NCBI GenBank assembly: GCA_946902875.1
Contig: OX336344.1
Coordinates: 18,125,791 to 18,189,790, forward strand
Length of the DNA stretch: 64,000 nt
Direction: 5' to 3'
Source: Nematopogon swammerdamellus
Lineage: Eukaryota; Arthropoda; Insecta; Lepidoptera; Adelidae
Shown here: positions 31,671 to 41,830 of the stretch, in pieces
Layout: the number at the start of each line of letters is the position of its first letter
How positions within the stretch are numbered: position 1 is the stretch's first letter
Notes under the pieces: model-generated
Databases searched by the model: none
The model's input: only the letters and a program-made list of their open reading frames with translations
Told to the model about the DNA's origin: nothing
Translations under genes and position numbers: made by a program

Positions 31671-32833
31671 TATATTTAATATCTCTCATACGTTCACTGG
31701 ATTCCGACATAATAAGAATTATCACATGCGCTAAAAACCGCTTATGTCTACCTTTTTATTTAATTTCTCACGCTTTCATCTTTTTCTCTTCGCAGCACTA
31801 CCATTTCTATATAACTATACTAAGTACCTCACTGCACTATCAAACTATCACTCGTTTTGCACCTTGGAGTTTTGCACTTACTGCCTCTTGCACTCTGACT
31901 AAGCATACTGCACTCTCGATCCCCGCTACACACTCTCACCCACACCTTCAATGCTGCCATTACTGCCATCACTCACACACACGGGCCCACACTAATCACA
32001 CACATAACACAGCTACTCGTAGAAAAACTAGTTTACTAGGCCACAATCACTTTTTTTCATTGAAATACAACAACCATATTACACTTATTTTTCCTTTCGA
32101 AATAACTTTAGTTACCAACTTGCGTATAACGCAGAGAGTTAATATTTATCAACAAAAATCAAATTGCACACACAGATACACTGACACCCCACGGCTACAA
32201 CACTCACACACACTTATTGCAACTCCATGCGTGAAATCCCGCTTCTCACATCTTATCACCTCACCAACACAGACGTTCATATGTGCGGCGCCTACTAATA
32301 CTGTTACTCATGCTATGAAATCTTCTGCGTACCCACTAATCTCAACTAGTATATTTTATATAACTTACATAATCGACCATCCACACATTACACCAATATT
32401 ATTACATATTACTAATATGCATCTGCAACGCGAAAATAAACGACATTCTACTTCTTATCTTATTACTATTACCTATTGTTTTACTTTCAACCACTTTTAT
32501 CACCATCCGCTACAAATACGAGTATGTTTGCAACTCAATCTGACCTCAAACATTATAGCACACTTACTATTTGTTCTTTATCACGTAATCTTCTCTTGTT
32601 ACTTTCCTAAAGCCTGCAAAGACAACAAATGCCCATTCTGCTGTGTTGAATTTTTTTATGAGACTAAACATGCTACATTAAATTCAACAATAACATGCTA
32701 TGAGCGCAGAACTCGTCGTCTACAACTATTTATGACTGTAACCATATTGCCACCTTGCTATTCACACTCAAACATTATTCGCACATGTCTTAATATCACA
32801 GCTTTATTAAACGCTAACAGAGCTGGTATTTAG
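31577..32833 (+). other. 418-codon open frame in the ORF1-ORF2 spacer, coding status doubtful
   Basis: An uninterrupted frame starts inside the end of ORF1 and ends 23 nt past the first codon of the ORF2 open frame. Translation is rich in H, T, S and I with no recognisable domain. The plus strand is unusually poor in G here (CACA/CACT-rich), which removes TAG and TGA and favours long open frames by composition. It may therefore be an untranslated spacer; alternatively it could be a third ORF feeding ORF2 by a +1 shift in 32811-32833. Confidence 0.3.
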
Positions 32834-35810
32834 CCCACTGACAATATATTACCAAAACGTTCGCGGCTTAAGAACAAAATGTAATGAATTTTACCAAGGC
32901 GTACTTGGGAATAACTTCGATCTAATCATAGCGACGGAAACTTGGACACACGACGGGATAAATGATGCGGAGCTCTGCGACCGCAGCCGCTACGACATTT
33001 TCCGCCTGGATAGGGACTTAGATGCCTCTAATAGAACCACGGGTGGCGGCGTAATGATTTGCATACGTCGTGAACTAGGTGCACAAATTTGTGAAGATCT
33101 TTATAACCACCCCACTGAAATGATTTGGATCCGAATACCGGCGATTGTAGACGCGGCAGCTAGGCTTCACGCAAATACCTCTTTCCCCTCTGCCTCCGCC
33201 CCCACCGCTGCCACCACCAGCACGACCGAGTCACACTCACGCGCAACCAACACTACCACACGCACAAGCGACCTATACATTGCCGTCATTTATGTACCAC
33301 CACACCACCGCGACCGGCCACTTCCTCGTCACATAGATAGCTTACTCAGTTCAGTTTCGCAAATTGTTTCGAGACAAAATCAAGACAAGTTCTTAATAGT
33401 TGGTGACTTTAATCTACCTGCAATTAAGTGGTCCACCGACGGTCCACTCCACACACGAAAGGGTCCTGTAGAAACTCAAGAAGCGGCTTTAAAATTAACT
33501 GAACAATTTCAATTTCATGGATTCAATCAATTTAACCTCATACCTAATGCACACGGAAACATTCTCGACCTAGTATTCTGTAACTCGTCTATTGAATTAA
33601 CTAGACACGACTCTCCAATAATAAAAGAAGACACTCACCACCCACCACTTCTGATTGAGATGACTGACCTACTTATACCTCCACTTAAATTACACAAAAC
33701 AACTAAGTTTAGATTTCATAAAGCAAACTACGACAGAATTAATGCACTTATATTAGAATTTCCATGGTCAGAGGAACTTCTTATTGGATCGATAGACGAT
33801 GCTGTTGACACATTTTATAAAATAATATACTCGTCGATCGATGAACATGTTCCAAAAAAAAGTGCTAGCGCTAGTCAGTACCCAGTTTGGTTCAGCAGGC
33901 CATTAATTAAAATAATGCGCGAAAAAACAAAAGCACATAAACGGTGGAAAAAATCAAAGAATCCACGTGACTATGATGAGTTCTCACTGCTTAGAGCCAG
34001 ACAACACCGTATACAAAAAGAATGCGAAAAACAACACAGCAACAATATTAAAAACTCGATTGGCATAAATCCGAAGAATTTCTGGTCCTATGTGAAGTCT
34101 AAACGTGGTAGTTCCGAATATCCAAAATTAATGAAATCAGGTAATACTACTTTGTCAAATGGCATAGACATGTGTGAAGGTTTTAGTTCCTTCTTTGAGA
34201 GTGTGTTTAGCAAGCCGTCTTCAGAATACAATATTTATGACTTACCTCCGCCTCAAAACTGTGACTCTGTTCCAATAACCAGTCCTATTATTATTAAAAA
34301 AAAAATACTAAAACTTCTCTCGTCTCTAGATACTGCCAAGGGCGCAGGCAAAGATAAAATACCCCCCATATTTATTAAACACTGTGCTACTACCTTGGTG
34401 CATCCATTATCTATAATCTTTTATCGCTCCCTATATGAAGGTGTGTTTCCTTCTATTTGGAAAGAAGCCAATATTATACCCATACACAAGAAAGGATCTA
34501 AAATTAAAATAGAAAATTACCGGCCCATATCAATACTGAACACATTCAGCAAAATCTTCGAAAAAGTTGTCTATGAGCACATTTACCCACATCTGGCTAC
34601 ATGTATCTCGAACTCTCAGCATGGTTTCATGAAGTCGCGGTCAGCTGTAACGAACTTAGCCTCGTTTACAAACTTTACAATAAATAATATTGAGTCTGGC
34701 GGGCAGGTTGACGTGGTCTACACGGACTTCGAGAAAGCCTTCGACCGTGTGGATCACGTGATCCTGCTGGCCAAACTCAACAAACTAGGCATACGAGGTA
34801 ACTTACTGAGGTGGATCGAATCTTACCTTACCAATCGTTCACAAGTTGTTGCAATAGGTAACTGTCACTCTAGTGCCGTAACTATTCCCTCAGGAGTTCC
34901 CCAGGGATCGCACCTCGGACCCTTGTTTTATTTGGTCTACTTATATGACATTTATACATGTTTTAGGAATTGCAAACACTGGATGTATGCAGATGATAAG
35001 AAAATCGCGATAAAAGTTACAAACGACATTGATTGCAAACTAATGCAGGACGACTTGAACAGACTGAGCGAATATTACAGAATAAACAGAATATCTGTGA
35101 ATACTGGTAAGTGCGAAAGTATTACATTCACCAGGAAAAGAAGACCTGTTCTCTTCAACTATACATTAAATGGTGTTGCAATTCCTAAAACAGATCTCGT
35201 ACGCGATCTCGGAGTGAAATTAGATAGCAAACTGACCTTTACTTCACACGTAGAAGCTATCACCGCTAAAGCATACAAAAATCTCGGTTTTATTCTCAGG
35301 ATATGCAAACCGCTAAAAAGCACACAGTGTATTAAGACAGTTTACTGCGCGTACGTCAGAAGCACTCTGGAATTTGCCAGTTCCATTTGGTCCCCTAGGT
35401 ACGGCATTCAAATAAATCGTATTGAAAGAATACAAAAAACTCTAATAAAACATTTAAACTACACTGACAACAGAGGTCGTTGTGACTATAACTCAAGCTG
35501 CAAACATTTCAATCTACTTTCGTTAGAAGAAAGAAGACGCCTGGCGGACATGACATTTTTATTTGACGTGATGCGCGGGCGCGTAGACAGTGCAGAGCTG
35601 CTGGGGGAAGTGGCACTGAATGTTCCGCCACGCCGCACCCGCCATACTCCGCTGTTCCGCGAGCCCGCGCATCGCACAAACTATGCTCAAAATTCTATCT
35701 TGCCTAGACTAACGCACACATTTAACAACTTATTTCGAGATGTGGACATCTTCCATCTAAGCAGAACAGCATATAGAAACCAAATCAAAACAACACTAAA
35801 CACTTTATAG
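32811..35810 (+). CDS. LINE ORF2: AP-endonuclease plus reverse transcriptase
   Basis: Nicks target DNA and copies element RNA. The frame opens after a TAA at 32808; the endonuclease begins at once (LTIYYQNVRGLRTK, IIATETW), but the first in-frame ATG is only at 33054. Counting from that ATG (918 aa): endonuclease GDFN 117-120, LDLVF 171-175, EDTHHP 192-197 in place of the usual SDH motif; reverse transcriptase with DTAKGAGKDKIPP 426-437 region, HKKGSK..NYRPIS 478-493, TDFEKAFDRVDH 557-568, SGVPQGSHLGPL 613-624 and catalytic YADD 645-648; then the C-terminal region (~760-918) whose relatives survive alone at 125-690 and elsewhere. No stops or frameshifts seen. Start mechanism unknown: non-AUG, reinitiation or frameshift. 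Confidence 0.88.
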   Translation, partial: TLTELVFSPLTIYYQNVRGLRTKCNEFYQGVLGNNFDLIIATETWTHDGINDAELCDRSRYDIFRLDRDLDASNRTTGGGVMICIRRELGAQICEDLYNHPTEMIWIRIPAIVDAAARLHANTSFPSASAPTAATTSTTESHSRATNTTTRTSDLYIAVIYVPPHHRDRPLPRHIDSLLSSVSQIVSRQNQDKFLIVGDFNLPAIKWSTDGPLHTRKGPVETQEAALKLTEQFQFHGFNQFNLIPNAHGNILDLVFCNSSIELTRHDSPIIKEDTHHPPLLIEMTDLLIPPLKLHKTTKFRFHKANYDRINALILEFPWSEELLIGSIDDAVDTFYKIIYSSIDEHVPKKSASASQYPVWFSRPLIKIMREKTKAHKRWKKSKNPRDYDEFSLLRARQHRIQKECEKQHSNNIKNSIGINPKNFWSYVKSKRGSSEYPKLMKSGNTTLSNGIDMCEGFSSFFESVFSKPSSEYNIYDLPPPQNCDSVPITSPIIIKKKILKLLSSLDTAKGAGKDKIPPIFIKHCATTLVHPLSIIFYRSLYEGVFPSIWKEANIIPIHKKGSKIKIENYRPISILNTFSKIFEKVVYEHIYPHLATCISNSQHGFMKSRSAVTNLASFTNFTINNIESGGQVDVVYTDFEKAFDRVDHVILLAKLNKLGIRGNLLRWIESYLTNRSQVVAIGNCHSSAVTIPSGVPQGSHLGPLFYLVYLYDIYTCFRNCKHWMYADDKKIAIKVTNDIDCKLMQDDLNRLSEYYRINRISVNTGKCESITFTRKRRPVLFNYTLNGVAIPKTDLVRDLGVKLDSKLTFTSHVEAITAKAYKNLGFILRICKPLKSTQCIKTVYCAYVRSTLEFASSIWSPRYGIQINRIERIQKTLIKHLNYTDNRGRCDYNSSCKHFNLLSLEERRRLADMTFLFDVMRGRVDSAELLGEVALNVPPRRTRHTPLFREPAHRTNYAQNSILPRLTHTFNNLFRDVDIFHLSRTAYRNQIKTTLNTL

Positions 35811-36310
35811 ATAGATTAGACATATACACATATAATACCGTATTCCTCAATATCTCCCACACATTTTTTCTATTTAGATATAAAGTCATACAAATTATTC
35901 TACCTATTACGTATTACCATACTTTTGTAAAATTATTTATACTTACGATGGCAGTGCTGTGAAGAGCGAACTTTAACTTTAGCTTTAAAACTGGTTTATT
36001 ATAAACCTAAAAATTTAAATGCGTTTTTTTACCTAAATGAAGTGAATTGTGGACTTGCTTAATCTATAAGATATCTACGCATTGCTTAGTGCTCCTTTAC
36101 TTAATCATTGCATTAGATTGTTATTTTTCACCACCAATCTAGCATTATAATTACATATCTCTCTTTCTTGCAATGCAACTCAAATGTTCTCCGTCTATAC
36201 TGTGGTTTAAACCATACTATATCAATATTGCTTGAATCTGTTATTGTCTTTAATATTGTACAAGTTTTTACTACTTAATTGATTGTAACTGTAAAGATGT
36301 TGATTCTATA

Positions 36311-36336
36311 ATAAATAAATAAATAAATAAATAAAT
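36311..36336 (+). repeat. (ATAA)n tail of the LINE
   Basis: Six ATAA units after the 3' UTR, marking the 3' end of the element; tails of this kind arise by slippage in reverse transcription. Confidence 0.9.
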
Positions 36337-36455
36337 CAAGCCAAGCCACCCATAAGGTGTCTAACGACGCCCATAGACATTCGGTCGTATGTGGGGGTTG
36401 CGAAAGTCATGCCGGCCTGACAGGTGCCTATTCACGCCCCTCTTGAAGGATCCAT
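36337..36455 (-). pseudogene. LINE 3'-end fragment next to the full-length LINE
   Basis: 'gccacccataaggtgtctaa' to 'cccctcttgaaggatcc' is the reverse of the 37590-38095 family 3' end. The full-length LINE abuts it. Confidence 0.8.
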
Positions 36456-36461
36456 GACATC

Positions 36462-36889
36462 CTTTTTATTAGGGTTGCGTATCCGGTACGGGACCCTATT
36501 ACTAAGCCTACGCCGTCTGTCTGTCTGTCTGTCTGCCTGTCCGTCCGTCTGTCCGAGGGCTGTATCTCATGAACCGTACTAATAGGTAGCCTGTTGAAAT
36601 TTTCACAGAATATGTATTATTATGGCCGATATAACAAAATTTTATAATAAAAATAAGAAAACGTAAAAAAATCACGGTGATTCCCATAGAAGAAACTAAA
36701 AAGTGTATGCGCGCGCCATCTCTCGAATAGAGTATGAAGCATTTTAACTAATCATGAATAACTAACTATTATGAAGCATTTCATAAACACGCCATAGATG
36801 GCGTGAGTGCGTGAGTGGCGCTGACCATGACATGGCGATACGGAACCCTCGGTGCGCGAGTTCGACTCGCACTTGCCGGTTTTTTTTAA
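36462..36889 (-). repeat. Family B element, full length
   Basis: Plus strand runs from 'ttagggttgcgtatccggta' through a CTGT/CCGT microsatellite (36519-36556) to 'cgcgagttcgactcgcactt' and 'gccggtttttttt'. Confidence 0.85.
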
Positions 36890-36954
36890 GTACCGGCCGA
36901 GGTACCGGCCCCACACGGTACAAGTATCTATCAATCAATTATCAAGATCATATC

Positions 36955-37350
36955 AATCAATACTAATAATAAATCTGTAAGGGGTGATCATGGAGTAAGT
37001 TGCTTTGTTTTATGAGATACTGCGTTTGTAGACTCTATGTATGATACTAAAACTAAATTGACGATTTTTAGAAATATTTTCTGTGTGTATGTATGTAGGT
37101 ATGTATGTTCTTCCATTAACTCTTAGACCGATAATCTAAATTCTATGAAACTTCGTACAAGCACATTTACCTAATCGAGACACAGGATAGGCCAAATAAA
37201 ATTCAGTTCCGGTTACGCCTATCAATTATCTTATCATACAAAACGAATTGTTTCGCGCGCCGAAATAAAGATACCTACGGTAGCGAGCTTACTTACTTTC
37301 TTCTTTTTAAATACGAATTTCACGCGAGCGAAGCTGCGGGCAAAAGCTAG
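36955..37350 (+). mobile_element. Helitron-like family F element with CTAG end
   Basis: 5' 'tactaataataaatctgta', interior 'taggtatgtatgttcttcca' and 3' 'gcgagcgaagctgcgggcaa' then 'aagctag' with T next (37351), as expected of Helitrons, which end CTRR before T. No Rep/helicase coding, so non-autonomous. Confidence 0.7.
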
Positions 37351-37589
37351 TTCATAAATATATTCGTACGTCTTCGTACGTATAGGTAGGTACGTAAGTA
37401 AAACGCCTGCCAGCCCCGGGCTCTAAGAAAAGTAAGCGTAATGACTCTCGCGTTAAGTTGCTGAATAAACTTTTGTAGTTTAATTCAATTTCGCCGACTC
37501 TTGTTCCGGGTTCCTTTAACCGGCGTAGTCTGAGCGGGGAACGTAAGACTAGACAAGGCAAATGAATGATGCCACATCGAGCCAAACGT

Positions 37590-38095
37590 TTTGGCAACGT
37601 CTTACCTTTCGGGATATATTATGAAATCCAGCGTCGAACAGTGCGACTAGTGGATGACCCCGAAGTGTCCTGCGATCTTGAACCACTGCAACACCGTAGG
37701 GATGTCGGCTCCCTAAGTGTGTTCTATCGCTTATTCCATGGGGAGTGCTCGGAGGAGCTGTTTAATGCGATCCCGCCGTCCCCTTTCCACCTTCTCACCA
37801 CGCGCACTGGGCAGGGATTGCATCCCTACACGCTGGACTTACCGCGGATGCGTACCAATCGATTCTGCAGATCTTTCCTCTATAGAACCGGTAAACTCTG
37901 GAACCCTCTCCCTGCCCATATATTTCCCTCCAAGTACAGTCTCGGGTCCTTCAAGAGGGGCGTGAATGGGCACCTCTCAGGCCGGCATGGCACTCGCAAC
38001 CCCCGCATACGGCCGAATGTCCATGAGCGTCGTTAGACACCTTATGGGTGGCTTGGCGCCATATGTCGCGCTGACAATAACAAAAATGAAATGTA
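37590..38095 (+). pseudogene. LINE ORF2 C-terminal fragment with 3' UTR, best copy of its family
   Basis: The open frame (to TAG at 38034-38036) reads RRTVRLVDDPEVSCDLEPLQ, HRRDVGSLSVFYRLFHGECS, RFCRSFLYRTGKLWNPLPAH and KYSLGSFKRGVNGHL: the domain downstream of the reverse-transcriptase palm in jockey-type LINEs. The 3' UTR carries 'cgttagacaccttatgggtg' and ends near 'cgctgacaataaca'. Upstream endonuclease and polymerase are missing (5' truncation). At least six shorter relatives occur here (13218, 18424, 21361, 29380, 36337, 54325), all truncated near the same region. Confidence 0.85.
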
Positions 38096-38133
38096 TGTAA
38101 AGTTCCCGGTTAATGTGTTTCGAGCTTTAAATA

Positions 38134-38215
38134 GTGACAATCCGATAGCGTCGTCCCTGTCGCACGAACTCGCACATCTGTGCGCGACAGGGACGACGCT
38201 CTACAGCCCGATTGT
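38134..38215. repeat. Hairpin element, 17-bp perfect core
   Basis: 38147-38163 (agcgtcgtccctgtcgc) pairs with 38184-38200; outer flanks 'acaatccgat' and 'cgattgt' extend the stem imperfectly. The overall size (~80 nt, 20-nt loop) resembles a miniature foldback or a pre-miRNA-like fold. Confidence 0.75.
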
Positions 38216-38224
38216 ATAAAATAA

Positions 38225-38708
38225 GATAGAGTTTAGGGTTCGAAAGGGTACCATATTTGAAGACGAAAATCTTTAAAAAATTTCCCAGATTCGGTCATTT
38301 TATAGTACTTTTTGTTGAAAATCGTTTCATCGATATTTGGTGGACGGTTAACGTCCGCCTTTATTAAATAAATATAAAATGACTAACTTGCATGCATAAT
38401 TGCAATGTTATTCATGATGCAAGTATAATTGAACTTGCATGTTGGTAAATTCCAAACGCACTTAAATTTGAGTGATATAAAAAGAAAAAAAGGGGACTGG
38501 ACTAGGTCTTTGCGCTCCCTAGACCTAGACAGCACTGTTGCCAAATCTCCCCATACTCACTGCCCATCGAGTTTTTATTACAGTTTTAAATTTTTGTATG
38601 AAAACAAAAATACGGAATTTCGATTTGACTGATGAGGATTTTCTCTTCTAATAATGAGTACTTTCTATTCCTGAAGTTTCTCAAGACTATCCTGAAACAT
38701 TCTGTACT
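38225..38708. mobile_element. Family K element, second copy
   Basis: Same interior as 15619-16083 in the same orientation, with a 3' end 'tatcctgaaacattctgta'; the left terminus is lost. Differences are frequent, so the copies are old. Confidence 0.75.
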
Positions 38709-38951
38709 AACAAGCGTTAAACTTAGAAAATCGTTAAGATAATAATTTGAAAAGTTTGAATTGCTCATATATTATTGCTTAACACGTAAATTTACATAAA
38801 TTATTTATATTTTACATGCATTCTTATCCAGTTCCTAAACTGTTCGTGCGTGTTTGTTGAACATGTAGTCCAAAAAAAAAACATTAAAACAAAATTAGTA
38901 CGATTATCTAATAAATATTTTATATGTACGAGTATATACCTATTTAACATT

Positions 38952-39023
38952 CACCAGGTGGTAGGGTTTATTCCGCCCGGGTTGATACCACCGCACTGAA
39001 TGAAACGTTAGTCGAAACGGCCC
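38952..39023 (+). repeat. Family A fragment fused to an RTE end
   Basis: 'accaggtggtagggtttatt' to 'cgttagtcgaaacggcc' then switches abruptly to RTE sequence. Confidence 0.75.
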
Positions 39024-39105
39024 TATTGGCCGGGAGGACTGGAGGAAAATTGGAGAGGCGTACGTCCAGCAGTGGACGCTTACACGCTGACTGACTGACT
39101 TAATT
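39024..39105 (+). pseudogene. RTE LINE extreme 3' end
   Basis: Encodes GREDWRKIGEAYVQQWTLTR before TGA and 'ctgactgact'; only ~75 bp, directly joined to the SINE piece upstream. Confidence 0.8.
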
Positions 39106-39660
39106 GCTCATGCAATTTATTTGTTTTCAGAATTCACCTCGAACGGCTATCTCGACTCCAGAAAAGGGCTCATCTACTCCTCTGCATCTTGCTACCTCTG
39201 TATAGCAGTGGATTGAGTGGAGAAAAACTTTTATAAATATTTTTCTGGAATTCAACTAGGAGTAAGTCGTACGACGACGGAGGCGGCGCGGTGGATAATT
39301 CCTTTCTTGCCTCTTGCATAATGTGCACAGTACAACGAAGGTTGTAAAGTTAACACAACGGTGGAACCTTGTCGAACTAACGCTTATTGAAAGCTTGAAA
39401 TGTTTATTAGAGAGAGTTACAATCCAGTGAGAGTTACAAGGTTGCACGGGCGTATCTCTACATTCAGAGAGGAGTATTTCCGCGATCGCATGCCGCTGAG
39501 AATATATTTCCTCTTTCTTTGCATTGACATTATTCTAAGGTAATTAATGAATGAAGTTCTTTTAGAATTAAAAAAATACTTTCATTTTGTAGTTTCCTGT
39601 TATTAAGAGTCGTTTAGAGGCAAGTTCATTCTTAGGGGGCCGCGTACCTCAAAAAAGGAA
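39106..39660. other. No gene seen
   Basis: Nothing recognised on either strand. Confidence 0.4.
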
Positions 39661-39663
39661 AAA

Positions 39664-40044
39664 AAAAAACGGTCAAGTGCGAGTCGAACTCGCGCACCGA
39701 GGGTTCCGTATCGCCATGTCATGGTCTACGCCACTCACGCCATCTATGACATGTCTTATGAAATGCTTCATATTAGTTCAAATTCATGATTAATTAAAAT
39801 GCTTCATACTCTTTTCGGTAGATGGCGTGCATACACTTTTTAGTTTTTTATATGGGGAATCCCGTTAATGTTTGAATTTTTCTTGTTTTTATTATATCGG
39901 CCATAATAACACATATTCTGTAAAAACAACGGGCTACCTATTACGGTTCAAGAGATACAGCTCTCGGACAGACGGACAAACAGACAGACAGACGGCGTAG
40001 GCTTAGTAATAAGGTCCCGTACGACGGATACGGAACCCTAAAAA
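39664..40044 (+). repeat. Family B element, full length
   Basis: 'cggtcaagtgcgagtcgaac' to 'ggatacggaaccctaaaaac' with a GACA run near 39969-39992. Confidence 0.85.
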
Positions 40045-40140
40045 CTGAACCCTTATAGGATCACTCTTGTGTCTGTCTGTTTGACTGTCCGTCTGAAAAA
40101 GTTCGTCTGTCCGTTTTTTTTTTTTTCAAAAAAGCACAAA
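40045..40140 (-). repeat. Family D fragment
   Basis: 'acccttataggatcactctt' then CTGT/CCGT runs and a T-run; reverse of 51060-51160. Confidence 0.65.
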
Positions 40141-40469
40141 CGTCGAGTTAGTATCCTTAAATCCGAACGCTTACGCTAAATGGATTGGATATTAAATTTA
40201 GCTCCAAAACACATTTTAATAATTGCAAAAGTTGAAATTGGTTCCGAGGTGTAGGACGCCCCGAAGTTGCGCGACGTCAAACATTTCCGAGGGACCCTAG
40301 GATTTTGTCAAGAATTGTTTAGAAAACTTGAGACAGCCCCGATCCGCCAACTCGTCTCAAATTGCTTTTCCCCGATGTATTGAAGGAGTTTGCTTTTATA
40401 TTGCAATTGAAAATGATTTTATGTGTACAATGGATGGTATGCAATGGTAACTATCACTTTTTTTTTTTT
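40141..40469. other. No gene seen
   Basis: Unassigned AT-rich DNA between repeats. Confidence 0.35.
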
Positions 40470-40783
40470 TTTTGGTAACTGACACGGTTGGCTACTTCAC
40501 CTACATACAACATCCGCGATGTCAGCCCATAACACCGGGTGAACTTGGTGCCACGTCAGTGCTTCCCTTCGGTCGTGCTGGCTACACTGAACTGGACGGA
40601 AAACATAAATTATTTACATAGCCGTTTTGACCGACCTTTCATTCAGTGCGGTGGTACGAACCCGGGCGGGTTAAACCCTAGTAATATAAGAAGGGAGTCA
40701 TATCCCTTAGTCGCCTTTTACGGCATACACGGAGAGAGATGCAGTGGGGCTATTCTTTTAAAGTACCGGCCCCACACGGTACA
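40470..40783 (-). repeat. Family A SINE, GGCC-type head, near full length
   Basis: T-run, 'actgacacggttggctactt' to 'ccggccccacacggtac'; ~12 bp lost around 'aaaccctagtaatataagaa'. Confidence 0.9.
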
Positions 40784-40850
40784 ATAAGTAGATAAACTAG
40801 ACAAAAGTTTTATGTAAACATTTTATAAAATTCGACTACGAAAAATCTGT

Positions 40851-41180
40851 CAGCCTCAGTAGCTCAGTGGTGTGGTCGGTCGACTGTTGTTAAGCACACC
40901 TGGGTGCGATCAGTACTTAGTTGGGTAACCACTCGACCGTTGGAGGCTGACCGTGGTTCAGATTCCATGTAATACTCTAGATCCCTTCCCTTCTTACCTT
41001 ACTAGGTGGTAGAGTTTATCCCGCCCCGCCCGGTTGGTTAATAGTTCGAGTTTTCAGTTCAGTGTAGCCGATATGAAATGAAGGGAAGCACTGACATGTC
41101 ACTTAGTTCACCAAGGTGTGATGGGCTGACATCACGGATGTTGTAGGTGAAGTAATCAACCGAGTCAGTTTCATAAAAAA
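40851..41180 (+). repeat. Family A SINE with tRNA/5S hybrid head, partly deleted body
   Basis: 'cagcctcagtagctcagtgg' (A box), 5S-like 40889-40930 ('gttaagcacacctgggtgcg' and 'atcagtacttagttgggtaa'), 'gtggttcagattcc', then the body lacking the middle ~45 bp and ending 'gagtcagtttcataaaaaa'. Confidence 0.88.
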
Positions 41181-41279
41181 TCTCACACAACGCGCAAATA
41201 ACAAAGGCATTTAAAATGTAATTTAGAAATAAAGCACACGATAAAATTAATACTTAAAAATTCGTTTAAAATTAAAATT

Positions 41280-41495
41280 AGTACTTAAAAATAATATCTC
41301 CACTGCATCTCTCCCCGTGCCTGTCGTAAAATCGTAATAAGGGATAAGGACAAGATGCCGTGCATAGGGGTGACAAAAGTGGTGGCTAGCCCACCACCAG
41401 TCCTTCCACCGATTCATGTTGCAGGTACACAGGTCTTCGTACTTGTTGCTTGATAGTTATCTTGTCCTCCCGTTTGTCGGGTTATAGTTTCAAAT
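41280..41495 (+). repeat. Family C element, first of two tandem copies
   Basis: 'ccactgcatctctccccgtg' (shared head), then 'aggacaagatgccgtgcata', 'gtggctagcccaccaccagt' and 'cttgtcctcccgtttgtcgg'. Confidence 0.75.
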
Positions 41496-41497
41496 TT

Positions 41498-41830
41498 ACT
41501 GTGTGGGGCCGGTACAATAAGAATAACCCTACATCATCTCTCCCCGTGCATGTCGTAAAAGGCGACTAATGGATAAGGACAAGATGCCGTGCATAAGGGC
41601 GACAGGCTAGCCACCTCTCACATTGCCACGGTGTTTCCACCGTGTCTTGCAGCAGGCCTTACATGCAGCCTGATCTGAATTATCTTGTCCGAATACTTTG
41701 CTAAACGTGGTGGTCGGTGTTGTGCTGTGATTTAACAGAATACTTGCAGCACAACACCGATTACTCTGCTTACCCCGATTGTCGGGATACGGCGTGTGGT
41801 GTGTATGTAGTTTAAAATTTTTATGTTTTA
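41498..41830 (+). repeat. Family C element, second tandem copy, near complete
   Basis: Head 'tgtggggccggtacaataag', 'cccgtgcatgtcgtaaaagg', body 'aggacaagatgccgtgcata', 'gctaaacgtggtggtcggtg', 'gcagcacaacaccgattact' and 'taccccgattgtcgggatac'. The head is the same as in one class of family A SINE. Confidence 0.8.

Larger units (their letters stand above)
30300..36336 (+). mobile_element. Apparently full-length jockey/CR1-superfamily LINE
   Basis: About 6.0 kb: 5' UTR with a promoter-like motif, ORF1 (30618-31670), a 1.1 kb spacer, ORF2 with endonuclease and reverse transcriptase (open 32811-35810), a 3' UTR of ~500 bp and an (ATAA)n tail at 36311-36336. Both ORFs are free of stops, so insertion was probably recent. 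The exact 5' boundary (about 30300-30320) and a target duplication could not be fixed. Clade within jockey/CR1 is not determined; the microsatellite tail is more like CR1-type than poly-A jockey. Confidence 0.85.
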
